Virus record (IMG/VR): IMGVR_UViG_3300008117_000246
Location: 1 to 42,959 of that record
Origin: a virus
DNA: 42,959 bases
Reading direction: 5' to 3' (one strand)
A program made the translations under genes and the position numbers. Within the stretch, counting starts at the first letter, position 1. Each line of letters begins with the position of its first letter. The notes beneath the pieces were generated by a model. That model worked only from the letters and a program-made list of their open reading frames with translations. It made no database searches and had not been told where the DNA came from. Positions 29,859 to 36,882 of this stretch are shown piece by piece.

Positions 29859-30890
29859 TACAGTATTTTCATCTATTGGCATTGAAATATTGGAATTATT
29901 TAACAGATACGGAAACGGGGTTGTTACGGTATTTGCGTCCGTCGGAATTGTCATGTTGGAATTATACCTATCGAAATACTCGGTATAATTTTCATTTTGG
30001 ACTACATCATCTTCTGACACTGATCTTGCTTCTTGCGGCAAACTAAGTGTCGTTCGGAGCAAATGTCTAATTTTATGCGATTCTTCATGCATTTTACTTT
30101 TCAAATCAATCGGGCATAAATCAGCATTAGTTTCCTTTGAAGAAAAAATTCTCTTGATGATTGGAATCAAATATTCATCCAAATTAGAAACCAAGAAATC
30201 AACCCTATCATCTGCTGCGCTCCAAAAACTACATGATTCCTCAAATGTCAAGGGTTTATAACCACCAACTTTCAAACCAGTTTTTTTATTGATAAAATAA
30301 ACTAATATCCCTTCTCTCCAATATCTTTGGAATGTTTCAATATCTCTTTCAGAAGTAGTGCACCATCTTGTTGTTGCGCCATATTTTTTGGATGCTTCAT
30401 GAGTCAAAGGACGAATAATTAGCCAAGAATCATCCTCATATTCCTTATGTATTGATTTAGACAATTCAATACTAAAATTTTTCATTTCAGCCAAACTTAC
30501 CGCATTCTCAATTTCATTATAATCTTTGTATGAAGTTATGTCGGTGTTCTCAATTAGTTTTCGTTCATTTAAATCCATAAATTTTTTGAACGTTGATAAT
30601 TCATACACTTTGAAAATTGACATAAAGTGGTTAACTAAAAAAACTTCATTAGTTGAAAATAAATTGGGGTTAAACCCCATGTTTTCTAATTCATCACTAT
30701 GTTCCAATAAAGTTTGTTCTGGTTCAGACAAATTATCCATAACAGAACGGAAATCAAAACTTTTTTTGAATATTTTACAAAATAACGGTAAATATTTGTT
30801 AGTCCCACTTGTATCAAATTTTTTTAATACATCTAGAAGACTCATATCCAAATAAGGATATTGTTCTTTTATTCCATCAATTTTAGACAT
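29838..30890 (-). CDS. WC-motif domain protein without clear tag
   Basis: 350 aa. The WC module is at about 155-205: KKYGATTRWCTTSERDIETF, then ILVYFINKKTGLKV. It is the third copy in the window after 937 and 9763. The first 150 residues are helical and unlike the others, and the C-terminal 100 residues are Asn/Thr-rich. The N-terminus MSKIDGIKEQYPYLDMSLLD has only an I-K-E at 7-9. The box on its strand is degenerate (AAATATATT). Confidence 0.65.
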   Translation of the reverse strand: MSKIDGIKEQYPYLDMSLLDVLKKFDTSGTNKYLPLFCKIFKKSFDFRSVMDNLSEPEQTLLEHSDELENMGFNPNLFSTNEVFLVNHFMSIFKVYELSTFKKFMDLNERKLIENTDITSYKDYNEIENAVSLAEMKNFSIELSKSIHKEYEDDSWLIIRPLTHEASKKYGATTRWCTTSERDIETFQRYWREGILVYFINKKTGLKVGGYKPLTFEESCSFWSAADDRVDFLVSNLDEYLIPIIKRIFSSKETNADLCPIDLKSKMHEESHKIRHLLRTTLSLPQEARSVSEDDVVQNENYTEYFDRYNSNMTIPTDANTVTTPFPYLLNNSNISMPIDENTVLRIDGI

Positions 30891-30901
30891 AATATATTTT
30901 T

Positions 30902-31300
30902 TTAAATTTTAACCCATTTTTCTGAGGAATCCAAAATAAATGATGCGATAAACTTTTGATTCCATTCTTTTGGTGATACTAATGATAAAAATAAACTTTC
31001 ATTTTTCCTAATGTAAAGGTGATAAGTTTGCCCGATAATAGGTATAAATGAATATTCGGAATTATATACCAAATCATTCCAGTTTATTTCATCCGCTAGT
31101 TTTTTGGCTTCTGCTACTAATTCATCATATCTAGTTTTGAACTGATGATTAACTTTCACCATAGATGCGTTTTTCCAACTACTCACATCATCAATCTTGA
31201 TCGCTGGTGCTGAATTGTTTGTTCCGTATGGTAATATATTGGATATATAACCTTTTTCTTCGTCCCAAACTACTAAATCTGGTTTTTTATTCTCGCTCAT
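30902..31300 (-). CDS. DUF2452-like phage protein
   Basis: 132 aa. The core VKVNHQFKTRYDELVAEAKK, WNDLVYNSEYSFIPIIGQTY and HLYIRKNESLFLSLVSPKEW resembles the small family known as DUF2452 in phages and bacteria. Function unknown. The site TATAAATA (minus strand of 31315-31322) lies upstream and is shared in reverse with the gene at 31340. Confidence 0.7.
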   Translation of the reverse strand: MSENKKPDLVVWDEEKGYISNILPYGTNNSAPAIKIDDVSSWKNASMVKVNHQFKTRYDELVAEAKKLADEINWNDLVYNSEYSFIPIIGQTYHLYIRKNESLFLSLVSPKEWNQKFIASFILDSSEKWVKI

Positions 31301-31314
31301 TATATTTTTAATGT

Positions 31315-31322
31315 ATATTTAT
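31315..31322. promoter_or_regulatory. Shared promoter-like box between divergent genes
   Basis: ATATTTAT on the plus strand, 17 bases before the ATG at 31340; on the minus strand the overlapping bases read TATAAATA, the T4 late-promoter consensus, 15-25 bases before the ATG at 31300. Confidence 0.5.
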
Positions 31323-31339
31323 AATGATAATAAAATGCT

Positions 31340-32314
31340 ATGGTAAATCCAAAATTAATTGACGTAATAAACAAAAGATTAAAAAATAAAACTTTTGATA
31401 TTGAATTTTTTAACATACCATTCGAAATAAAGGTCGAAATTACGGGACAAAAAGAGATGATTAGCGTCGGTGAATTGAAGGATTATCTAACATATACGGT
31501 TTTTATTCAACCCCATGTTTCCGAAGACTACAATAATATAATAAACAGGGTATTCAAAGATAAAGTCACTAATGTTGTATCATACAATATGAACAGTTTA
31601 TCATTTGGAATAAATAATGGTGTAAATGAAATTTTACATAATATTATTATATATTACAAAGATGATTTAGGTTCAATATTAACTAAAATTGTGAATGAGC
31701 AAGTAAAAGATCAAATAACAGAGTCATTTTTGATTGAAGGAAAATATGATGGAATTACAAGAAAATTAGTAAAAGACATTATAAAGGTTTTTAAGTCCGA
31801 GGATTCTGGAAGTTTTACATTACCAGAATATTTTGAAGCCGAAATGACTTACGATTTTGGCGGTGCCGCAGCAGGTTTGACTCTCGAACTCGAGTTAGAA
31901 GAAAATTCTGATCTGGATGAATTTGAGGTTGATGGGGAATATTATCGTGATGAAAATACAATATCAATCAAAATTGATTATAATCCAGAAAAAAAACTTT
32001 TATCAATACAAAAACTTATTGGAGAATTAAATGAAACTATTAGACATGAAATAGAGCACATGTCTCAAAAACATAGGGGATATAAATACCGCCAGGAACC
32101 GGAGGAACCATTAAAATATTATACTCAAAAAAGAGAGATTGAAGCCCAGGTTGCTGGATTCCGACGAAGGGCAAAACAAGAAAGAAGACCTGTTGAAGAT
32201 ATAATGCGAGAATGGTTCAAAAAATATGAGAAGCGACATAGACTATCTCCCGACCAAATAGAAAAAGTTATTAAAAAATTATTAAGACAATTTCCTCAAA
32301 ATTCTTCTAATTAG
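31340..32314 (+). CDS. Zinc metallopeptidase-like protein (HEIEH)
   Basis: 324 aa. The zincin motif is in ETIRHEIEHMSQKHRGYKY (His-Glu-x-x-His near residue 235), preceded by IDYNPEKKLLSIQKLIGELN, and followed by the helical EIEAQVAGFRRRAKQE, where a third ligand Glu is plausible. The N-terminal 120 residues are a separate domain. At the junction (residues 126-134) the chain reads ITESFLIEG, which looks exactly like a tag with an L-I-E cut site, so maturation could release the peptidase. Ends in a 33-bp overlap with the converging gene. Confidence 0.7.
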   Translation: MVNPKLIDVINKRLKNKTFDIEFFNIPFEIKVEITGQKEMISVGELKDYLTYTVFIQPHVSEDYNNIINRVFKDKVTNVVSYNMNSLSFGINNGVNEILHNIIIYYKDDLGSILTKIVNEQVKDQITESFLIEGKYDGITRKLVKDIIKVFKSEDSGSFTLPEYFEAEMTYDFGGAAAGLTLELELEENSDLDEFEVDGEYYRDENTISIKIDYNPEKKLLSIQKLIGELNETIRHEIEHMSQKHRGYKYRQEPEEPLKYYTQKREIEAQVAGFRRRAKQERRPVEDIMREWFKKYEKRHRLSPDQIEKVIKKLLRQFPQNSSN

Positions 32315-32902
32315 TTGATATAGAATATCACTACTTACCAACACAGCACCGGATGCCAATATCCTGGCACTTATCATTTTGGCGGTTTCTGTAACATCAG
32401 ATACATCACTAACGTAATTTTGTAAGTCAGATATAATTGGTATTAAAAAACTATATCTTATTAAACCAGATATGTTGTTAATACTAATATTTAACGATAA
32501 TAAGAAGTTTATGAATGATTTTTTTAAATCTTGACCTTTTCTTAAAACGGTCATAAATTGTTTCTCAATTCCTTCTTCTTTTATTTTAGTATAAACTTTT
32601 GAAAATAATTCTTCATTATCAAAAAACAAGGTTGTGATTATACCGATTAGAATTAATGATGCTTGATCGTCCGTGACAGATAAATCACTTGTTTTAATAA
32701 AATTATCCAAAGGTGCTACTAACCCACCAACAGCGGTTCCCCAGGTTAAAAGCAACTTCAAATCAATCCCAAATTTTCTTTTTGCGTCCGAGTATATTTT
32801 TTTAGAAAACGACTCAAGCTCCGATATATTTTTCTCGATTATATCAGTATCTTTGTTTTCAACTAAATAATTGAATTGCGATTCAGTAATTAAAAAATCC
32901 AT
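32282..32902 (-). CDS. Tagged membrane protein
   Basis: 206 aa. Tag MDFLITESQFNYLVE (L-V-E, residue 15). The rest is helical with hydrophobic segments near 50-68 (LLLTWGTAVGGLVAP), 85-95 (LILIGIITTLFF), 150-165 (LIRYSFLIPIISDL) and 178-200 (ISARILASGAVLVSSDILYQ). A packaged protein able to insert into membranes would fit a DNA-entry or channel role; this is speculative. Confidence 0.65.
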   Translation of the reverse strand: MDFLITESQFNYLVENKDTDIIEKNISELESFSKKIYSDAKRKFGIDLKLLLTWGTAVGGLVAPLDNFIKTSDLSVTDDQASLILIGIITTLFFDNEELFSKVYTKIKEEGIEKQFMTVLRKGQDLKKSFINFLLSLNISINNISGLIRYSFLIPIISDLQNYVSDVSDVTETAKMISARILASGAVLVSSDILYQLIRRILRKLS

Positions 32903-32907
32903 ATCAA

Positions 32908-32915
32908 ATAAATAT
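32908..32915 (-). promoter_or_regulatory. ATATTTAT box (minus strand)
   Basis: Minus strand ATATTTAT, five bases before the ATG at 32902; the short-spacing class, again before a tagged gene. Confidence 0.5.
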
Positions 32916-32929
32916 CAGCATATCAACAA

Positions 32930-33154
32930 ATGAAAGATTGGAATCCAAAACTTGAGATCGGCGATAGGGTAATATTATATTATATGGATGTTCATCATGA
33001 TATTATCCCTTTGACGAAAGGAACGGTTACAAGTATTCAAGAAGACCCGTTTAACGATAAAAATGATTGGATATACTTGGTTAATTGGGATTCTGGTGAG
33101 ACCGTTTCGTTATTGGGTTGTGTTGATTTATGGCTTAAAGATGATGCTGATTAA
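32930..33154 (+). CDS. Small SH3-like barrel protein
   Basis: 74 aa: WNPKLEIGDRVILYYMD, LTKGTVTSIQEDPFND, WIYLVNWDSGETVSLLGCVD. The 'GDRV..L....G..GTV......Y.V.WD.G....L' pattern is typical of small SH3-like phage proteins. Function unknown. Its stop codon lies in a palindrome shared with the converging gene. Confidence 0.6.
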   Translation: MKDWNPKLEIGDRVILYYMDVHHDIIPLTKGTVTSIQEDPFNDKNDWIYLVNWDSGETVSLLGCVDLWLKDDAD

Positions 33155-33172
33155 CTTATTAAGTTAATCAGC
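33146..33172. terminator. Palindrome spanning both convergent stop codons
   Basis: Perfect 12-bp inverted repeat GCTGATTAACTT-ATT-AAGTTAATCAGC. The stop codons of both genes (33154 + and 33151 -) lie inside it. No T-run, so termination may be by hairpin alone. Confidence 0.6.
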
Positions 33173-33471
33173 CAATAAGATAATTTATATCCGGTAAAAG
33201 CGCCAAGCGCTGACGGAACAGGGAATACTATCATCTTTCCCAGGTCAGTAACATATTTGGGGCGATTTACAATTTTTCCCATGAAAATATAGTAAATGAA
33301 ATAACCTAGTAATACTGCTAGGTCAGTTTCTGTGGCGATAAAAACAACCAAGATTGCCCCGAGGAAACCAAAGGTGAAATTATCTCTAATTCCTTCCCAT
33401 ACTTCCTGTGGAGTGGCGTTTCTCCATTCTTTAACTATTTTTTGATATTGTAATCTGTATCTTCTTGTCAT
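33151..33471 (-). CDS. Small membrane protein
   Basis: 106 aa. Three hydrophobic segments: about 31-47 (FGFLGAILVVFIATE), 50-64 (LAVLLGYFIYYIFMG) and 85-100 (GAFTGYKLSYWLINL). A basic N-terminus (TRRYRLQYQKIVKEWRN) suggests a cytoplasmic start. Unknown function. Confidence 0.6.
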   Translation of the reverse strand: MTRRYRLQYQKIVKEWRNATPQEVWEGIRDNFTFGFLGAILVVFIATETDLAVLLGYFIYYIFMGKIVNRPKYVTDLGKMIVFPVPSALGAFTGYKLSYWLINLIS

Positions 33472-33474
33472 ATT

Positions 33475-33702
33475 TTATTCTTCTTCTAACCCGTCTAATA
33501 ATGTCACATCCCAATCCGTCATATCTTCGTCATATTCAGGAAATGGGTATTTGCTATGATAATAAGAATCACCATCAAAATATTCAAATATTTCTGAATG
33601 ACCCTCAACTATTAAATGTTCTTTCCGCAATTTAATCATTACTATCTTGAACCCAAATAATCCTGCGAGCCACTTAATAATTCTTGCCGGTATTCTTCTC
33701 AT
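33475..33702 (-). CDS. Small hypothetical protein, paralogue of 35195
   Basis: 75 aa. N-terminus MRRIPARIIKWLAGLFGFKI is closely like that of the protein at 35195 (MRRLHVKFIKWLSNKFGYKI), followed in both by I-M-[IL]-K and EG. The C-terminal halves differ (this one is acidic). An amphipathic N-terminal helix; membrane association is possible. Confidence 0.6.
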   Translation of the reverse strand: MRRIPARIIKWLAGLFGFKIVMIKLRKEHLIVEGHSEIFEYFDGDSYYHSKYPFPEYDEDMTDWDVTLLDGLEEE

Positions 33703-33707
33703 TTTAT

Positions 33708-35015
33708 TTAATTTGATAATGGGAAATATATTTTTGGATGAGATTTATAATTCTCAACTGTAAAATCTTCGGGTCTCCAATATTGAGGTTTTTCAAGTAT
33801 TGATGGATCCTTATGATGTAGTTTTAATGTCGGTAGTGGAAATGGTTCTCTGGTTCTTTTTGGTGTTGGTTCGTAATATGGATCTTCATAATTTGGTAAA
33901 TTGTTGGGATCAAAGAATTTTTCCATTCCAGTTTCATAATTGTTTGCAAACCAAAGGTCATATCTTTCTTCTTCCGTTAAATCCCTACCAATTTGCTCCT
34001 TGACACCTTCTATTTGATTAAGATATATGTGGCAGTCACCCAGATTTCCAATAAGTTCATCAGGAACCATATTAACCTCTTTCGCAATAATCTCCAATAA
34101 CAACCCATAAGATGCGATATTGAACGGGAGACCGAGTGGGGTGTCGATCGATCTTTGATTCCACATTAAAGAGATTGCTCTGGTTGGGCATTTTGGTCTC
34201 ATAATAAAATGAATATCACTTCCCGAAATCTCAAACCATATATTTTCTTTTTCATCATAAGAAAAATATCTTCCTTTATCATCCTTTTTCCATTTATTTT
34301 GTCTTTCAATATTATTGTAATAATGTTCTATTATTTCACTATCACTCAACTCTCTTGTATAAACTTGAAATCCGTAATGACAAGGAGGTAACACCATTTG
34401 GTCTAATTCACCTACATTCCAAGCCCAAACCATCAATCTTCTACTATCAGGATTTGTTTTAAGGTCATTGATTAGATTTTTAATTTGATCTATTTGTTCT
34501 GGTATCCATGCCGTATGTGCGTTAAACTCTTCGGATTTATCAACTAATTTACCTTTCCAACTTCTCCACTGCTTTCCATAAATTGGTCCTAATTCACCCC
34601 ACGTCTTTGCAAACTCATCATTATTTTTAATGTTTTCAACAAACTCTTCTTTTGTGAATAATCGTTTATCAGGATGTAAATCTAGTCTTGTGTATAGTTC
34701 AAAATTTATTGGATCTATTGGATTTCCCCAGTGCGTTACATATCGTTGGTAAGCGTCTCCATCCCAGATATGACAACCATTTTTCAAGAGATATTTTATA
34801 TTTGTATCACCACGAAGAAACCATAAAAGTTCGGTCACCATCGGCTTAAACGCCATTTTCTTTGTAGTTAATAATGGAAATCCTTCACTCATTTTATGAC
34901 GAATTTGTCTTCCGAAGACAGATATTGTTCCGGTTCCAGTCCGGTCACTTTTTGTAACACCGTTTTCAAGAATATCTTGCAATAACTCGGTATATTGTTT
35001 GTCTATATTATTCAT
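33708..35015 (-). CDS. thyA: Thymidylate synthase, enlarged
   Basis: 435 aa against about 264 for E. coli ThyA; it makes dTMP from dUMP using methylene-tetrahydrofolate. Seen: SDRTGTGT, LLTTKKMAFKPMVTELLWFL, WGELGPIYGKQW, the Arg pair SRR, catalytic Cys212 in LPPCHYGFQV, QRSIDTPLGLPFNIASYGLL, NLGDCHIYLN. Extra segments: about 30 aa after DAYQRY, some 45 aa after YTREL (residues ~221-265) and about 50 aa near 345-400. The core motifs are intact, so it should be active. Second gene of a coupled pair with the zinc-ribbon frame (overlapping start). Confidence 0.95.
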   Translation of the reverse strand: MNNIDKQYTELLQDILENGVTKSDRTGTGTISVFGRQIRHKMSEGFPLLTTKKMAFKPMVTELLWFLRGDTNIKYLLKNGCHIWDGDAYQRYVTHWGNPIDPINFELYTRLDLHPDKRLFTKEEFVENIKNNDEFAKTWGELGPIYGKQWRSWKGKLVDKSEEFNAHTAWIPEQIDQIKNLINDLKTNPDSRRLMVWAWNVGELDQMVLPPCHYGFQVYTRELSDSEIIEHYYNNIERQNKWKKDDKGRYFSYDEKENIWFEISGSDIHFIMRPKCPTRAISLMWNQRSIDTPLGLPFNIASYGLLLEIIAKEVNMVPDELIGNLGDCHIYLNQIEGVKEQIGRDLTEEERYDLWFANNYETGMEKFFDPNNLPNYEDPYYEPTPKRTREPFPLPTLKLHHKDPSILEKPQYWRPEDFTVENYKSHPKIYFPLSN

Positions 35016-35208
35016 TATTTGTAAAATCTAATTTTTCATAACTTATTGTGTCACTTTCAGTGGTTGTCCATTTCTCGCCGCAATCGTCACATTCATAATA
35101 ATAAAACTCAATAATTTGTTTGTCAAATTTAGGTGTTGTAAATTCACGAGGTTCGTGTTTAATAACGGAAACACCACCACAGGGACAACTAACTTTATCT
35201 ACTATTAC
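35008..35208 (-). CDS. Zinc-ribbon protein with no ATG start
   Basis: An open frame with clear coding character: SCPCGGVSV, IKHEPREFTTPKFDKQIIEF, YYYECDDCGEKWTTTESD, ending FTNNE. Two Cys pairs (CPC and CDDC) make a zinc ribbon of the kind common in small phage proteins. No ATG, GTG or TTG lies upstream in this frame before the end of the previous gene (35195), so either a non-standard start or a frame error exists. Its end overlaps the thyA start. The start coordinate is approximate. Confidence 0.5.
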   Translation of the reverse strand, partial: VIVDKVSCPCGGVSVIKHEPREFTTPKFDKQIIEFYYYECDDCGEKWTTTESDTISYEKLDFTNNE

Positions 35209-35374
35209 GTTTAATCGGTTCTTTTTTGAAGAAATACCCAGATATATCTACATAAGGTAACACTTCTCTATCACCTTCAATGGTGGTTGAGCCATTTTTA
35301 GCCTTTAACATTATAATTTTGTATCCAAACTTATTGGATAACCATTTGATAAATTTTACGTGTAATCTTCTCAT
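35195..35374 (-). CDS. Small hypothetical protein, paralogue of 33475
   Basis: 59 aa from the ATG at 35374 (MRRLHVKFIKWLSNKFGYKI), chosen because it aligns with the start of the protein at 33475; a longer frame begins at 35413. Contains IIMLKAKNGSTTIEGDREVL and VDISGYFFKK. Unknown function. Confidence 0.6.
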   Translation of the reverse strand: MRRLHVKFIKWLSNKFGYKIIMLKAKNGSTTIEGDREVLPYVDISGYFFKKEPIKRNSR

Positions 35375-35394
35375 AATTTGTTTTTTTTTTAATT

Positions 35395-36105
35395 TTAATT
35401 TTTTACCGACCACCTTTTGGCAAACTCTTCATCTGTCTTCATACGCTCCATAAATTGTTCTTTTGGGAAAGGTATGGCATATAAGTCATACTTGCCACCA
35501 ATATCTTCTAAAACGGTTCCAGTAACAAATCTATATTCACAATCTCCCTTATATTCCATTTCCTCAACAACTCTATTTTTTGTCACAGTTTTAACATAAT
35601 TTTGATATCTAATATCATCACCAGATTCGAGTATTTTATCTAATGCGGGCTGTACTTGTCCTTCAGGTGTTTTTTCCATATACTCTCTCATTTCATCTAT
35701 TTCTGATTGTGGAACTGAATTAAACGGGTTTAAGTTTGTAAACGGAGGTTTAAGTCTAGGTCCCAATTTTATATCCGGATTAAGTGTCGTTGTTGTCCCT
35801 ACGGTTGATGGATATTTTTTTGGATTTGGTACCATTTTATTTCCCATAACACAAAAACACATTCCAGAACCACCATTTTCCTTACTACATGAACAAACCG
35901 TATGATATGGAACCATATCGGGAACTTCAGTATTTATGGGGACATTAATTTTTATTTCTGAAGGGTCATTATTATAATTAATTGACTCTAATGCCGATTT
36001 AATTAACCTCAAAGGAGCATGTAATACTTCGGATGGATTGTTAATCATTTCACCATCAATAACTCCCCTAACATAAGAAATAAATTCGTCTTTAGTCATA
36101 ATCAT
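35395..36105 (-). CDS. Hypothetical protein
   Basis: 236 aa. A central Cys cluster (YHTVCSCSKENGGSGMCFCV, about residues 68-86) could bind metal. The linker is Pro/Asn-rich. The C-terminus (EQFMERMKTDEEFAKRW) resembles, over about 16 residues, a helix inside ThyA (EEFVENIKNNDEFAKTW). No known domain. Start ambiguous between two ATGs at 36105 and 36099. Confidence 0.6.
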   Translation of the reverse strand: MIMTKDEFISYVRGVIDGEMINNPSEVLHAPLRLIKSALESINYNNDPSEIKINVPINTEVPDMVPYHTVCSCSKENGGSGMCFCVMGNKMVPNPKKYPSTVGTTTTLNPDIKLGPRLKPPFTNLNPFNSVPQSEIDEMREYMEKTPEGQVQPALDKILESGDDIRYQNYVKTVTKNRVVEEMEYKGDCEYRFVTGTVLEDIGGKYDLYAIPFPKEQFMERMKTDEEFAKRWSVKN

Positions 36106-36118
36106 TATTTTTTATTGT

Positions 36119-36349
36119 TTATTCTTCCTCATATCCCTCATCAAGTAAATTCTCAAGTCTGGTTTCAATATAATCTTTTAGTTCATCCGCTGATTTTAGA
36201 TAATTTTCCCTTAACAGGTGAAACTTATCATCATCAATTTCTTCAAAAGAAGAATAATGTTTGAAGCAATAATGAAAACCTTCGTTTTTCATCTTTGAGA
36301 TGAGATATTCAAATTTTTCGATTAAATCATAATTCATATTATTCATCAT
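36119..36349 (-). CDS. Small hypothetical protein
   Basis: 76 aa, acidic and helical (EKFEYLISKMKNEGFHYCFK, LKDYIETRLENLLDEGYEEE). Starts inside the end of the methylglyoxal-synthase gene (11-bp overlap). Unrecognised. Confidence 0.6.
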   Translation of the reverse strand: MMNNMNYDLIEKFEYLISKMKNEGFHYCFKHYSSFEEIDDDKFHLLRENYLKSADELKDYIETRLENLLDEGYEEE

Positions 36350-36719
36350 TTAATTCTTTTATTAGTAATTCTGCGGTTGCCACATTTGTCGCCAAGGGAA
36401 CATTATGAACATTGCATATTCGGAGGAGCATGCTGACATCAACCTGGTGAGGATGAACATCAAGCGGATCTACAAGGAAAATGACACATTTCAATTTACC
36501 TTCAACCGCCATGGTTGCAATTTGGGCATCACCACCTTTCGGTCCTGATTCCAATAATGTAACGGTCAAACCTTCCGCTTTGATTAAACTTCCAGTTGTT
36601 CCCGTGGCGACAATCTTGTGTTTCTTCAATAATACCAAATTGTTCATAACGAGTGAAACCATATTTGGTTTTTTACCGTCATGAGCAATCAATGCAATAA
36701 ACTTATCTTCTATCATCAT
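36339..36719 (-). CDS. mgsA: Methylglyoxal synthase
   Basis: 126 aa from the ATG at 36719; E. coli MgsA has 152. The enzyme turns dihydroxyacetone phosphate into methylglyoxal and phosphate. Conserved: FIALIAHDGKK (His-Asp of the phosphate site), ATGTTGSLI, SGPKGGDAQI (catalytic Asp), VDPLDVHPHQVDVSMLLR (His and Asp kept) and VPLATNVATAELLI. The C-terminal extension of cellular enzymes is missing. Packed in a run of overlapping genes. A longer frame starts at 36737. It could be a toxic or overflow switch in the infected cell's glycolysis. Confidence 0.9.
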   Translation of the reverse strand: MMIEDKFIALIAHDGKKPNMVSLVMNNLVLLKKHKIVATGTTGSLIKAEGLTVTLLESGPKGGDAQIATMAVEGKLKCVIFLVDPLDVHPHQVDVSMLLRICNVHNVPLATNVATAELLIKELNDE

Positions 36720-36882
36720 CCAACTTGTTTTTTTCAATATTGAATGCTTTGTTTATTGCATCATAAAAATGCAAGGTTTTATCAACATCCATTAACTTTA
36801 ATGTTGTATCCAAAACTTGTTTCCTGATCCCCAATTCATGGGCGAAAGTCAGGAGTTCCTCAATAAGTTCTTCGTTTGTCAT
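36703..36882 (-). CDS. Small hypothetical protein
   Basis: 59 aa from the ATG at 36882, which overlaps the previous stop as ATGA. Helical (TNEELIEELLTFAHELG, LKLMDVDKTLHFYDAINKAF). Unrecognised; translationally coupled on both sides. Confidence 0.6.
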   Translation of the reverse strand: MTNEELIEELLTFAHELGIRKQVLDTTLKLMDVDKTLHFYDAINKAFNIEKNKLDDDRR

